DNA of 64,000 bases, from the NCBI RefSeq assembly GCF_002161285.1, contig NZ_NFHH01000002.1, positions 227,638-291,637 on the forward strand. The letters are read 5' to 3'. The notes under the pieces were generated by a model. That model searched no databases. It saw only the letters and a program-made list of their open reading frames with translations, and was not told the origin of the DNA. A program made the position numbers and the translations under genes. The stretch comes from Blautia sp. An81. Lineage in GTDB: Bacteria; Bacillota; Clostridia; Lachnospirales; Lachnospiraceae. This document shows positions 1 through 7,916 of this stretch, one piece after another. The first letter of the stretch is position 1; every line of letters begins with the position of its first letter.

Positions 1-586
1 CTCCCGTTGCGAGCGTATCACTGTATCGGATCCGGCGGTAAGCATTGTCACAAAGGACAGCCGCCGTTTCTGCCGCCTCGTCCATGTCCGGATAACCGGC
101 TGCACGGTATTCTTTTAACTGCTGGTATTTCTCATTGAACTCCTCATCGGAAAGAAACGTAGGCATCAGAGCGAATAACAAAGCAGTTCCTGTATTCTCG
201 GAATCTTTGAATACATATTTCTCCGGTGTATTTTCTGTATCCGGCGGCACCGTGTACTTCCCGGCAATAAATTTCCCGTTTGCAGGGTTATAGACCACCA
301 CATGAAGTTCTCCGGTACGGCTGGGATATTCTGCCACCGTATAGGTATTGGTCTGGCTTCCGATTGCGCCCAGTTCCTCTGCCGACTTCCCGCCTGCGGA
401 CTCCTCCAGTTCCATGTAGGTCAGGACGGCCTGCAGTGTAGCCGCATGGAGGGTGCTTCTCTTCTGCGGCTGGGTACAGTATTTGGATGCGATATTCTTA
501 AACACGGCGTCATCCGTATAGTCTTTGAAAGGTTCCGGGAGCGTGCGCTGGAAGGTCCAGCTTTCCACTAATTTTCCACTTGCCAT
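1..586 (-). CDS. Conserved conjugative-element protein of unknown function (C-terminus beyond window)
   Basis: The gene reads leftward from an ATG at 584-586 and runs off the left edge, so at least 195 residues are present and the C-terminus is missing. An AAGGAGG ribosome site at 597-603 lies 10 nt ahead of the start and overlaps the stop codon of the preceding gene, so the two are tightly linked. The product (MASGKLVESWTFQRTL...) has no signal peptide or membrane segment that I can see, and no motif I recognise. It includes a phrase NGKFIAGKYTVPPDTEN and a YRRIRYSD segment close to the edge. It follows ssb and a membrane protein in the same direction, so it probably belongs to the ICE DNA-processing operon. 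Function unknown; that it is a real gene is well supported by its start signal and open frame. Confidence 0.7.
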   Translation of the reverse strand, partial: MASGKLVESWTFQRTLPEPFKDYTDDAVFKNIASKYCTQPQKRSTLHAATLQAVLTYMELEESAGGKSAEELGAIGSQTNTYTVAEYPSRTGELHVVVYNPANGKFIAGKYTVPPDTENTPEKYVFKDSENTGTALLFALMPTFLSDEEFNEKYQQLKEYRAAGYPDMDEAAETAAVLCDNAYRRIRYSDTLATG

Positions 587-601
587 CGTTGCTTTTCCTC
601 C

Positions 602-1372
602 TTATGCCCAGGTGATCTCTACTGCGTTTTCCGTCTCTGCCGCTTCCAGTTCATCATCAGCAAACACCTGCAGGAGTGCAGGCCAGTAGGCTTTCGGCGG
701 GAAATGCTCCAGCTTGCCTTTTACTTCCGGCTCCTTCCCATTGAGGATATAAACGTCCCCCTGTTCTCCGATGAACAGCTTCTGGTGTCCTTTTGCCTGT
801 AAATTCCCGATCATTTCCACAAGGAATGGTTTCCCAATCAGGGAGTACCAGGACGCAGGATCAACCTTTGGCGTATCCGGGGATGCGGATTTGTCGCCTT
901 TCCGTTTCAACGCAGAGACAGTCAGCATCTGAAGATGCAGGTTTCCGTACTCATCCATAGACACTTCCGCAAAGTTATGATTACCGGTGTTCCTGGTAGA
1001 TAAGCGGATCGCATCGCCATCCAGCAGGTGGGAAAGACGCAGGGGTTCTGCAAACTCCCAGGTAGCTTCCGGAAAAGCAGACTGAAGTGTGTCTGTGATC
1101 TGGTAGCTGATCTGCCGGATCAGGATGGTTTCCAGATCCGAGTTCCCGTTTCCTGTATCCATTGCCCTCCCAGCCGGAATCCGCAATTTCCGGAGCCCGG
1201 AAGCAATCGGAGGGATGATAAGGAGCGCCAGGGAAACAAGGACTCCCGCAGCAGCGATACCAGTCATCAGATAGGACTGGCTTCCCTTTGGAAGCAGAAA
1301 TGCCGCCGCAAACAGGCACAGTACAGTGATCTGTAAGATCTTTTTGATCGTTCTGGTTTTCTTTGCTTTCAT
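602..1372 (-). CDS. Predicted membrane-anchored ICE protein, function unknown
   Basis: This is a 256-residue protein. I chose the ATG at 1370-1372 (MKAKKTRTIKK) because it lies 9 nt after an AAGGA site; a second ATG two codons upstream (1376-1378) is possible. A basic N-terminus precedes two hydrophobic segments (about residues 10-26 and 34-53), and the rest is soluble and cytoplasmic or surface-exposed depending on topology. No catalytic motif is visible. It sits between ssb upstream and another unknown gene downstream, all reading the same way, which suggests one ICE operon. The C-terminal half has several aromatic/proline-rich phrases (FPPKAYWPALLQVF). Function cannot be assigned. Confidence 0.7.
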   Translation of the reverse strand: MKAKKTRTIKKILQITVLCLFAAAFLLPKGSQSYLMTGIAAAGVLVSLALLIIPPIASGLRKLRIPAGRAMDTGNGNSDLETILIRQISYQITDTLQSAFPEATWEFAEPLRLSHLLDGDAIRLSTRNTGNHNFAEVSMDEYGNLHLQMLTVSALKRKGDKSASPDTPKVDPASWYSLIGKPFLVEMIGNLQAKGHQKLFIGEQGDVYILNGKEPEVKGKLEHFPPKAYWPALLQVFADDELEAAETENAVEITWA

Positions 1373-1542
1373 GTACATTCTTCCTTTCTTTCTAAACTTG
1401 CTGTGCCACACCCAGGAGAGCCGATGATCGGCGCTCTCCTGGATCCTGTGCGGACACAAAAAAAGAACTGCCTGTACGGAGTAGTCTCCGGGTGCAATTC
1501 TCTACATGGATTGTTCCTTATGAAATTTTTGGTGCGTCAGCA

Positions 1543-2328
1543 TCAAGCGACAAAGGGAAGTGTCTCTGCCTGCTGTTCTGTAACCTGGGTAAATCCATCT
1601 CCCGGATAGCCGCCCTGTGTTCCCGGAGCTGCCCCGTTTCCAGGAGCATAGCCGCCGGAAGGCTGCTGGTTCGGATTGCCCTGTGCGTAATTCGGTGCGC
1701 TACCAGGATTCGGAGCATAGCCGTTCTGGGGCTGTCTGTAACCGTTTTGTGGTACGTTCCCCTGTGGGGCATTTGTTCTTCCCTGTCCTCCCCGTGCATA
1801 TCCATTTTGGTTCTGTGGTGCGGCGCCTGCAGGTGCATAATTGCCGACAGGAGTACCGGATGCCTGTGGGTAGCCTCCCTGTGCAGGTGTCGGGTATCCG
1901 CCCTGCTGATTGGGAACAGGAGCTCCTCCGGGCTGTCCGTAGCCGTTCTGAGGAACGCCTCCGAGTACACCGGGATTGGTCCCGTTTTCATCGTCATAAG
2001 TCAAGGGCGCAAACTGCCAGTCTTTGACAACCACGCTGGGGCCGGAGTTCGGTTTTCCCTGGTTTTTCCCCTTCTGATGAACGAAGGGATGCAGCTCCAG
2101 ATCTCCAATGATAATCAGTCCGGTGCCTTTTTTTACACCTGCTTTCATCAGGCGGTCAGCCAGATAAGAATTGAAATAGCAGGAATAAAATACGTTCTCC
2201 TTGTTTCCGTCCGCTCCCCGCTGGGGGCAGGGGATGTCCAGAGTCGTATAGGTCGTGTTGCTGTTCTTTGCCTGCATGATCTGGGGATCCGAGGTCGGCC
2301 TCCCTGGTAAAAAGATGATTGCTGACAT
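1543..2328 (-). CDS. ssb: Single-stranded DNA-binding protein with long Gly/Pro/Gln-rich tail
   Basis: This 261-residue protein starts MSAIIFLPGRPTSDP at the ATG 2326-2328, preceded by AGGAG at 2336-2340. The N-terminal ~115 residues have the OB-fold-like order seen in conjugative-element SSB proteins (…NVFYSCYFNSYLADRLMKAGVKKGTGLIIIGDLELHPFV…). SSBs coat single strands made during conjugative transfer and replication. Residues ~130-245 are a low-complexity tail built of repeating NGYGQP/GGYP-type units, and the C-terminus ends TLPFVA instead of the acidic DDDIPF tip typical of chromosomal SSBs. The gene heads the minus-strand operon at the left side of the cargo region. Family call is good; the tail's role is unknown. 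Confidence 0.75.
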   Translation of the reverse strand: MSAIIFLPGRPTSDPQIMQAKNSNTTYTTLDIPCPQRGADGNKENVFYSCYFNSYLADRLMKAGVKKGTGLIIIGDLELHPFVHQKGKNQGKPNSGPSVVVKDWQFAPLTYDDENGTNPGVLGGVPQNGYGQPGGAPVPNQQGGYPTPAQGGYPQASGTPVGNYAPAGAAPQNQNGYARGGQGRTNAPQGNVPQNGYRQPQNGYAPNPGSAPNYAQGNPNQQPSGGYAPGNGAAPGTQGGYPGDGFTQVTEQQAETLPFVA

Positions 2329-2399
2329 AGAAATTCTCCTTTCTGCCACTTTGGGCGTTAAAATAAATAATAGTGAAAATAAAAAAAGTGCCACTACAG

Positions 2400-2416
2400 T
2401 GCCGTAAAAAACGGCA
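2400..2416. promoter_or_regulatory. Small hairpin in the ssb leader
   Basis: TGCCGT-AAAAA-ACGGCA forms a 6-bp stem. On the minus strand it comes just after a TATAAT (2418-2423) and before ssb, and is followed by a T-rich stretch (2376-2390). It could be a leader hairpin or a weak attenuator of ssb. The surrounding 2329-2884 stretch has no intact gene; it also holds a long repeat, a gene remnant, a terminator and the blaI promoter, listed separately. Confidence 0.4.
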
Positions 2417-2444
2417 TTATAATGACACGATTTTCCAACTTAAA

Positions 2445-2563
2445 CAGCATGTGTCCTGGGTGAATGGCCCAGACTCCCATTTCGGGATGACACAAAAACT
2501 CAAATACAAGATTATAGTAGCACAAGATATAGTATGTGTCAAATGGAATAAAACTATTTATAG
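2445..2563. repeat. Imperfect long repeat, copy A (partner at 8889-9006)
   Basis: About 119 bases match 8889-9006 in the same orientation at roughly 80% by eye. The best block is the core TGGGTGAATGGCnCAGAC followed by CCCATTTCGGGATGAC, then CAAATACAAnATTATAG and ATATAGTAT. Copy A lies just upstream of ssb; copy B lies just after the first orphan winged-helix gene. The pair brackets a 6.4 kb block (BlaI/BlaR1-ABC plus the truncated Bce-like module). It may be a duplicated promoter region or a footprint of insertion. Confidence 0.65.
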
Positions 2564-2566
2564 TAG

Positions 2567-2662
2567 GTTTCTGAGCTTGCCAGCAATAAGGTATTTGCTC
2601 TGGAACAGCGGACAGAAGGCAAAAAGGAAAAACAGGTTCCCGTGATCCGGCGTAAAGACTGA
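2567..2662 (+). pseudogene. Possible C-terminal remnant of a plus-strand gene
   Basis: An open stretch reads …SELASNKVFALEQRTEGKKEKQVPVIRRKD and then stops at 2660-2662. The composition (charged, ending in basic residues) looks like a true protein tail, and a good rho-independent terminator follows 20 bp later, but there is no start signal and the frame closes upstream at 2564. It may be the leftover end of a gene lost when cargo was inserted. I do not recognise the family. Confidence 0.3.
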
Positions 2663-2682
2663 ACAGAATACCATCAACAAGG

Positions 2683-2707
2683 ACGGCCTGTAGATGCAGG
2701 CCGTTTT
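2683..2707 (+). terminator. Rho-independent terminator
   Basis: ACGGCCTG-TAGATG-CAGGCCGT is a perfect 8-bp stem followed by TTTTA. It separates the remnant at 2567-2662 from the blaI promoter. Confidence 0.75.
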
Positions 2708-2817
2708 ATGTTGAGGCTAATTAAAGTGATAGAACTGATTTATCAATAGGTTTTAAGTGGGGGCTGTTTTACAGCCCCTGCTTATTGTAAATTTTAAGAA
2801 AGCCCCCATTGCAATGA

Positions 2818-2859
2818 TTGACACCATGTAGTTCCAATGTTATAATAGAATAAACTACA
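2818..2859 (+). promoter_or_regulatory. blaI promoter with BlaI-type operator
   Basis: A consensus promoter is visible: TTGACA at 2818-2823, a 17-bp spacer, and TATAAT at 2841-2846. An interrupted dyad TGTAGTT (2827-2833) / AACTACA (2853-2859) straddles the -10. BlaI/MecI repressors bind TGTA/TACA dyads, so this is very likely the operator that the downstream BlaI uses to control its own operon. A further CTAC-GAAT-GTAG palindrome lies at about 4250, just before the ABC transporter genes. Confidence 0.75.
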
Positions 2860-2884
2860 CAGCATCAATCAAAGGAGGCACCTT

Positions 2885-3274
2885 ATGGAGCAGCAACTTT
2901 CTATTTCAGAGTCAGAGTGGCGAGTAATGAAGATTGTTTGGAGTAATTCTCCACAAACACTTCCCGAAATATTAGATAGGCTAAAAGAAACAGGTTGGAG
3001 CAAGACGACTATTCAAACATATCTTGCCCGTTTGGTAAAAAAAGGAGCATTAACTACAAAACGTCAAGGAAAGGGATATTTATATTATCCAGCAGTATCA
3101 GAAAGTGATTGCCAGCTTGCGGAAAGCCGCAGCTTTCTAAGCCGCGTATATGATGGTTCCCTGTCTAAGATGGTAATGGGATTTGTCAAAAGCGGCAATC
3201 TTTCACCTGAGGAATTGAATGAGCTAAAGAGTTTGATCGACCAACAGGAGAAAACAAATGCAGATGCTCGGTAA
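2885..3274 (+). CDS. BlaI/MecI-family transcriptional repressor
   Basis: The product has 129 residues, the usual BlaI length, with a winged-helix N-terminus (LSISESEWRVMKIVW…TTIQTYLARLVKKGALTTKRQGKGYLYYP) and a C-terminal dimerisation helix. AGGAGG lies 8 nt before the ATG. Family members repress operons by binding TGTA/TACA dyads and are inactivated by cleavage when a partner BlaR1 protease senses a signal. The matching dyad lies over its own promoter, and the protease gene overlaps its 3' end by 17 bases. No beta-lactamase gene is present; the operon leads instead into an ABC transporter, so the regulated trait is probably export or envelope-antibiotic resistance. Confidence 0.88.
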   Translation: MEQQLSISESEWRVMKIVWSNSPQTLPEILDRLKETGWSKTTIQTYLARLVKKGALTTKRQGKGYLYYPAVSESDCQLAESRSFLSRVYDGSLSKMVMGFVKSGNLSPEELNELKSLIDQQEKTNADAR

Positions 3275-4223
3275 CATTTTCAATGCGATTATTTTTGTAT
3301 CTGCTATTGGCGGTATATTTTGTGTTTTATCTCTTTTTATCAATCACATCCTGCGTTGTACGCTGCCTCTATGGTTTCCGCTTTGCGGTATGATCCTTTT
3401 TTGCGTTCCATTTCTTTCACCGGATGTATTTCTCATATCACCAGAAACACAGGAATGGTTAAATGGATTTTATATTGCCTGTTGGGTATGGGTGTGTGGG
3501 TGTGGTATTCTTTTCGTCTATGATACGATACGCTCTATAATGGCAAAGCGTGCATTGAAAGAATACCAGATATGTAGCACCGAGCGTCTAAATGCTCTTT
3601 GCTTACAATGTGCGGAAATTGTCGGCTTAAAAAAAGTGCCTGCACTATATTGGGGGACTTTGGATAACCCCATTTGCGTTACCGGCGCAATCCGCCCAGC
3701 AATTATTATGAGCAAAACAGTTATAGAGAAGCTGACCGATGGCGAACTATCCGCTGTTTTTATCCATGAGTTGACCCATATTAAGCGGAAACATATTCTT
3801 TTGGAGCGTATCTATGATTATGTTTGCATATTAAACTGGCTCAACCCTTTTGCGTGGATTGCTAAAGGAGATTTTTCACTACATTGTGAAACGGATTGCG
3901 ATTGCAATGCCTTAAAATTTTCGCAAGGAAAAGTCACAGAAACAGAATATGCTGCGGCCATTATCCGGCTGCTGGAACTGTCTACGGTTCAAGCTACAAA
4001 ACCCGGTAAAGGGATTGGCGCACTCAGTTTTGTGTTGACAAAACGCAGAATTAAACGGATCACCACAAGAACATCAAAGATCAGGGACAGGATGATAACG
4101 GTTATGCTGGCCGTTTCTCTGATACTTACGGTTGCTTTTTCCATACAATTCAGCAGAGAACATTTCTATCCTTATCCGGCCTATCATACTGGTACAGAAT
4201 ATGGTGCGGGTTACAATGAGTAA
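3258..4223 (+). CDS. BlaR1-like M56 membrane metalloprotease without a penicillin-binding sensor
   Basis: This 321-residue membrane protein has four hydrophobic segments and the zinc-protease motif HELTH at about residue 170, followed by ETDCD as the likely third ligand. This is the M56 domain that cleaves BlaI-type repressors. Classical BlaR1/MecR1 proteins are near 580-600 residues and end in a beta-lactam-binding domain; here only ~20-25 residues (HFYPYPAYHTGTEYGAGYNE) follow the last membrane segment. The signal must therefore be sensed by the membrane part or a partner, such as the downstream transporter. The start at 3258 has AGGAG 8 nt upstream and overlaps blaI. Confidence 0.8.
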   Translation: MQMLGNIFNAIIFVSAIGGIFCVLSLFINHILRCTLPLWFPLCGMILFCVPFLSPDVFLISPETQEWLNGFYIACWVWVCGCGILFVYDTIRSIMAKRALKEYQICSTERLNALCLQCAEIVGLKKVPALYWGTLDNPICVTGAIRPAIIMSKTVIEKLTDGELSAVFIHELTHIKRKHILLERIYDYVCILNWLNPFAWIAKGDFSLHCETDCDCNALKFSQGKVTETEYAAAIIRLLELSTVQATKPGKGIGALSFVLTKRRIKRITTRTSKIRDRMITVMLAVSLILTVAFSIQFSREHFYPYPAYHTGTEYGAGYNE

Positions 4224-4275
4224 CCCGCATCATTAAAACCTATAAATCTACGAATGTAGTTAAATGGAGGAACGT

Positions 4276-5154
4276 ATGAATACAAACATTGAGATTAGTC
4301 ACATTACTAAAAAATACAAGAACGGCGTGACCGCTCTTGATGATGTCAGCTTTCATGTTGGCAGCGGTGTTTTTGGCCTGTTGGGACACAATGGTGCCGG
4401 AAAAACTACGCTGATGAAGGCATTGGTTACGGTATTAACCCCATCAGCAGGCACAATCCGCATTTGCGGTTTTGATACCGTGAAACAGGGAAATGAGGTC
4501 AGAGCAAGGGTAGGGTATTTACCACAGGAACTTGCCATGTACCCTGCGCTCTCCGTATTTGACTTTGTAAATTATATGGCAGAACTCAAAGGCATTCATA
4601 ACAAAAAGGCTGTCAGCAACGTGTTGGAGCAAGTGGAAATGTTGGAATTTTCCGAGCGCAAAATAGGGCAGCTTTCCGGCGGTATGAAACGGAGGGTTGG
4701 CATCGCACAGGCGCTAATTGGCAATCCTCAAATTCTTGTTGTTGACGAACCGACAGCCGGTCTTGATCCAGAAGAACGGGTGAGGTTCCGCGGCCTATTA
4801 TCAAGATATGCAAGAGAGGGCCGCACCGTTTTGCTTTCTACACATATTGTCGAAGATATTCACCAGCTATGCGAAGAACTTGCTGTTCTGCGGAAAGGGC
4901 ATCTATTTTATGCTGGTACATCTGCCGCCCTATTGGAACGGGTAAAGGATAAGGTGAAAATCCTACATTTAGAAAATGAAAACCAGCTTATCGAGCTTCA
5001 AAAGAAATCTGTAGTATTATCGACAACATACGAGAGCCACGGATTGACTGCGCGAATTATGGACGAAAGCGGACTTTTCTTACAGGCCACACCTGTCACG
5101 GCGACTTTAGAAGATGCTTATGTGTATTGTATGGGAGGGAAAGCCCATGCGTAA
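4276..5154 (+). CDS. ABC transporter ATP-binding protein
   Basis: This is a 292-residue ATPase. Walker A GHNGAGKTT, signature LSGGM, Walker B ILVVDEP and the switch STHIVED are all intact. I chose the ATG at 4276 because GGAGG at 4267-4271 lies 5 nt before it; an earlier ATG at 4264 overlaps that ribosome site. Its C-terminal extension of ~80 residues is typical of ATPases of multidrug/antimicrobial-peptide exporters of the CcmA/LanF type. It is followed, with overlaps, by two permease genes, giving a complete exporter (ATPase plus two membrane subunits). It lies downstream of the BlaI/BlaR1 pair and is likely controlled by it. Confidence 0.88.
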   Translation: MNTNIEISHITKKYKNGVTALDDVSFHVGSGVFGLLGHNGAGKTTLMKALVTVLTPSAGTIRICGFDTVKQGNEVRARVGYLPQELAMYPALSVFDFVNYMAELKGIHNKKAVSNVLEQVEMLEFSERKIGQLSGGMKRRVGIAQALIGNPQILVVDEPTAGLDPEERVRFRGLLSRYAREGRTVLLSTHIVEDIHQLCEELAVLRKGHLFYAGTSAALLERVKDKVKILHLENENQLIELQKKSVVLSTTYESHGLTARIMDESGLFLQATPVTATLEDAYVYCMGGKAHA

Positions 5155-5908
5155 AATGTTTTCTGTTCTCCATTATGAATATAAAATGCAGTTCAAGCGT
5201 CTGGTTACATGGGGTGTACTTCTTGTAGCGACGGCACTTTCTTTACTTGACAATTTCCCCTCTGCCGGGAATTTAGCCCGGTTGGAGTTTTTGAATGAGC
5301 CAGCATATTTTGTTTATCGGATCGTGAGCCTCGACAGCCTTGTTTTATTGTTCGGTCTGATGTTTTTATTAGCAGGACGTATTCCGATAGATACTAAGAC
5401 AGGAATGAAATCTTTGCTGATGTCATCGGCCTTACGAAAATGGCAATATGTGTTGGGAAAGCTGTTGAGTGGCTTTCTATATGTTTTCACAATACAGTGT
5501 ATTTTTCTTTTGCTTAACACGACGATCTATTTTATTGCTGCTCCGTTTAGAATTTCCTTGATTGAATGTATTGTCCCGTTGGTAAAAGCAATCTTTGTTT
5601 CTTTAGTTCCAACGAGTTTATTTGTCAGCTTTTGCTCGATTGCCTTACCGGGGATGATTGACATTCGCTTATTCTATATTCTGGCCGCAATATTGTTTGG
5701 GTTTAATGCCACCTATGTAGGCTCGGCAGAGGCAATGCCATTTTACTTGATTACTTCCGGTGATTTGGTTCGTTTGATATGGGTGCATCCGAGGTGGCCG
5801 TTTGTTGATATGGGAAACGTTATTGCAAATGGATTTTTCCTTGTAGGAAGCAGTCTTGTGTTTGGCAGCCTGCTGTTTTTGAAACACAAGTTTTGGAGGT
5901 CAGAATGA
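5147..5908 (+). CDS. ABC transporter permease subunit (first of two)
   Basis: The 253-residue product has about six hydrophobic helices (ABC-2 type appearance) and no soluble domain. The ATG at 5147 has GGGAGG at 5133-5138 and overlaps the ATPase stop by 8 bases, indicating translational coupling; an ATG further upstream lacks a ribosome site. It is the membrane partner of the ATPase at 4276-5154 together with the next gene. Substrate unknown; by analogy with LanEG-type permeases, a membrane-active peptide or lipid is possible. Confidence 0.78.
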   Translation: MRKMFSVLHYEYKMQFKRLVTWGVLLVATALSLLDNFPSAGNLARLEFLNEPAYFVYRIVSLDSLVLLFGLMFLLAGRIPIDTKTGMKSLLMSSALRKWQYVLGKLLSGFLYVFTIQCIFLLLNTTIYFIAAPFRISLIECIVPLVKAIFVSLVPTSLFVSFCSIALPGMIDIRLFYILAAILFGFNATYVGSAEAMPFYLITSGDLVRLIWVHPRWPFVDMGNVIANGFFLVGSSLVFGSLLFLKHKFWRSE

Positions 5909-6540
5909 AAGCGCGAATTGAAAGCGAAGTAAAAATTTTCGGGATAAATTTCTTTATCGTATCAGCGGCCTTTACGGTTGCTATGATTGTTCTTTCCATC
6001 ATAGCCGGAGATCTGCTTGATTTTTACCCGGTCAGCTTTGAAGTGATATTTCCGTTTTTTGTAACAATCGTTGTTGGTGAATGGGGAAAGACAAGAGCAG
6101 ACAGTAATTTTGATATAATTGCCGCACAAAGCAAATCTCTTTTCAAATGGGTATTGTTACGTTACATAATCGCTTTTGCAATATCCAGTTTATTCGCGGC
6201 TTTTAGCATGGCAGGCGCGTCAATTATGCGATACGAAATGCCAATATGGGAATTGATCGTGCTGTATTTTCCACCAACATTCTTTTTATCGTCGTTGTGT
6301 GCCTTGTTAGGGATTATATGTAGGCAAGAACATACTGCAACATTAGTTTGTGGGGTTATATGGCTGATAATCTTATTGACGCGAAGCCTGTTAAGGTTTC
6401 CGGGGGTAGAATATGTCTACTTGTTTATCCGATTTGCCGGAGATCAAAATAATATTTGGCTATGGAACAAAGGAATTGTTACTTTGGCAGGTCTATCTTT
6501 ATGGTGTGTTATTTACTGGAAATGCAAAAGGGTTGATTGA
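5905..6540 (+). CDS. ABC transporter permease subunit (second of two)
   Basis: The 211-residue product has about six hydrophobic segments. GGAGG at 5894-5898 precedes the ATG at 5905, which overlaps the previous stop (ATGA). It completes the BlaI/BlaR1-linked exporter. The last residues CKRVD are followed by a stop, then by non-coding DNA of different origin. No recognisable motif beyond membrane topology, so the call rests mainly on operon position. Confidence 0.75.
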   Translation: MKARIESEVKIFGINFFIVSAAFTVAMIVLSIIAGDLLDFYPVSFEVIFPFFVTIVVGEWGKTRADSNFDIIAAQSKSLFKWVLLRYIIAFAISSLFAAFSMAGASIMRYEMPIWELIVLYFPPTFFLSSLCALLGIICRQEHTATLVCGVIWLIILLTRSLLRFPGVEYVYLFIRFAGDQNNIWLWNKGIVTLAGLSLWCVIYWKCKRVD

Positions 6541-7046
6541 GGCGCAAGCAAAATAAATATGTATTTAATCTGCCCCGCCAGACGGGAAAAGAAAAAAACC
6601 GTTGCAGGGCAGGTAACTTTGTGCGCTCATAATGGATTTTCAGAGTACTGCGGCGGCTTTGAAGAAATTCAGGGCCGCCGCTCTTTTGTACCCTTCGAAG
6701 GAATGACGACCATACGCTAAAGATTACGGCGGCTTTAGGAGGGAGTCGCCGTGAAGCGAGAACAGCTTCGACATAATCCGGCAGGAATTTACCTGCCAAA
6801 AAAAGCTCATCCCCGGCAACGGGGACTTATACCCAAGAAGATGAACTATACCATGTAGGTAAGCAGCAAAACACACCAGATAGCGTCTGGCTGGCGTATG
6901 ACCAGAAAGGCGTTTTTTGTCGCATCCTGCGGTTTTCCGTGGGGTGTCGTTCTCCACCGTCCCCATTTCAATTCACCCGTCAACCCCTGAATTGAAATGG
7001 AGGACAAGTATGTTCAATAAGAAAAGTGAATACGCGCAGAATAAGC
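6541..7046 (+). other. Non-coding remnant of another conjugative element with the first codons of a sigma-like gene
   Basis: About 500 bases hold no intact gene. They contain a terminator hairpin (6650-6687), a GGCAGG/CCTGCC hairpin near 6780-6800, a CCCCG/CGGGG hairpin near 6814-6827, and a perfect 11-bp inverted repeat ATTTCAATTCA/TGAATTGAAAT (6965-6998) directly before a TGGAGGA ribosome site and an ATG at 7010. The encoded start, MFNKKSEYAQNK, resembles the N-terminus of sigma-like proteins in clostridial conjugative transposons (recalled, not searched). After 12 codons the sequence changes abruptly to the tail of a Bce-type permease gene, so this is a recombination junction. Confidence 0.5.
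6650..6687 (+). terminator. Rho-independent terminator
   Basis: GCGGCGGC (6650-6657) pairs with GCCGCCGC (6674-6681) and is followed by TCTTTT. It could end the exporter operon that finishes at 6540. Confidence 0.65.
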
Positions 7047-7229
7047 CGGGAAATGGCGGGAACTTTAGGCACACTGTTTGGAAAGGCGGCTGAGAACGTC
7101 ATTGTTACGCCCCACCATTTTGTTCTGGTTGGAGTTGCCGGAGCGGGCTTGCTTATCATAGCGGTACTGGTGTCGTGTATCCCGGTCATGCGGATGAAAC
7201 CGAAGGCCATTTTGTCACAGATGGAGTAA
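7047..7229 (+). pseudogene. Truncated FtsX/BceB-type permease, last ~60 codons only
   Basis: The translation EMAGTLGTLFGKAAENVIVTP…MRMKPKAILSQME matches the last 60 residues of the permease gene ending at 33468, and the DNA is nearly identical, including the 29 bases up to the next gene. The rest of the gene, about 360 codons, is missing, and the sequence to the left is unrelated. The fragment retains one membrane helix but no start signal. It marks where a copy of the module found at 33.3-35.5 kb was cut off. Confidence 0.85.
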
Positions 7230-7258
7230 AGAAATAGAAAAGAAACGAGGTAAACAGT

Positions 7259-7894
7259 ATGAGCATCATGGAAGTAAAAAACGTAGGGTATACCTATGAC
7301 AACCGAAGAAAAGTATTGCGTGGTATAAATGTCCAGATGGAGCAGGGAAAGCTCTATGCAATCCTTGGCCCGTCCGGCTGTGGGAAGACTACGCTTTTGT
7401 CCCTGATCGGCGGTCTGGACAGCCCGACCAGCGGGCAGATCTTATTCGAGGATCAGGATATTGCGAAGACAGGGCTTTCCGACCACCGGAAGAATCATGT
7501 GTCTTTCATTTTCCAGGCATACAACCTGATTGACTATTTGAATCCAAAGGAAAATGTAGCGCTCACCTCCAAGCTGCCGCCGCTTCCCATCCTGGAGCGC
7601 CTGGGCCTGACAAAAGAAGAGGCAAAGCGCAACGTACTGAAGCTCTCCGGCGGTCAGCAACAACGTGTGGCTATCGCACGGGCTCTGGCCAGTGAGGCGC
7701 CGGTCATTCTTGCCGATGAGCCTACCGGAAATTTGGATGAGGATACGGCACGGGGCATTACGGAAATTCTGAAGGAAAGCGCCCACAAGATGAACAAATG
7801 CGTGGTAGTCGTTACCCATTCAGAGGCACTTGCAAAAGAGGCGGATGTGGTATTCCGTCTGAAACGTGGAGAACTGCGTATGGGAAATAAGTGA
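7259..7894 (+). CDS. ABC transporter ATP-binding protein, Bce/MacB-like (copy 1)
   Basis: This 211-residue ATPase carries Walker [11 protein letters not shown]-loop FIFQAYN, signature LSGGQQQR, Walker B VILADEP and the TGNLDE segment typical of peptide-antibiotic (BceA) and MacB-type ATPases. Its first ~185 residues are nearly identical to the protein at 33498-34175, then the tails diverge (…RMGNK versus a longer tail). GAGGT lies 8 nt ahead of the ATG. Its natural permease partner is only a stub (7047-7229), so it either works with the permeases of module 3 or is idle. It starts the operon ending in the orphan winged-helix gene at 8431. Confidence 0.88.
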   Translation: MSIMEVKNVGYTYDNRRKVLRGINVQMEQGKLYAILGPSGCGKTTLLSLIGGLDSPTSGQILFEDQDIAKTGLSDHRKNHVSFIFQAYNLIDYLNPKENVALTSKLPPLPILERLGLTKEEAKRNVLKLSGGQQQRVAIARALASEAPVILADEPTGNLDEDTARGITEILKESAHKMNKCVVVVTHSEALAKEADVVFRLKRGELRMGNK

Positions 7895-7916
7895 AGCGGA
7901 TTGCGGGGGATGAAGC

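Noticed and set aside
1600..1990. Regularly spaced short repeats resembling a CRISPR array
   Set aside because: The repeats are degenerate, of varying spacing, and are codon repeats of the SSB tail.
1492..2310. Long plus-strand open frames opposite ssb
   Set aside because: They are antisense to the repetitive Gly/Pro/Gln-rich tail; ssb has a ribosome site and OB-fold pattern, the plus frames have neither.
2885..4223. Beta-lactam resistance operon
   Set aside because: No beta-lactamase gene and no penicillin-binding domain on the BlaR1-like protein.
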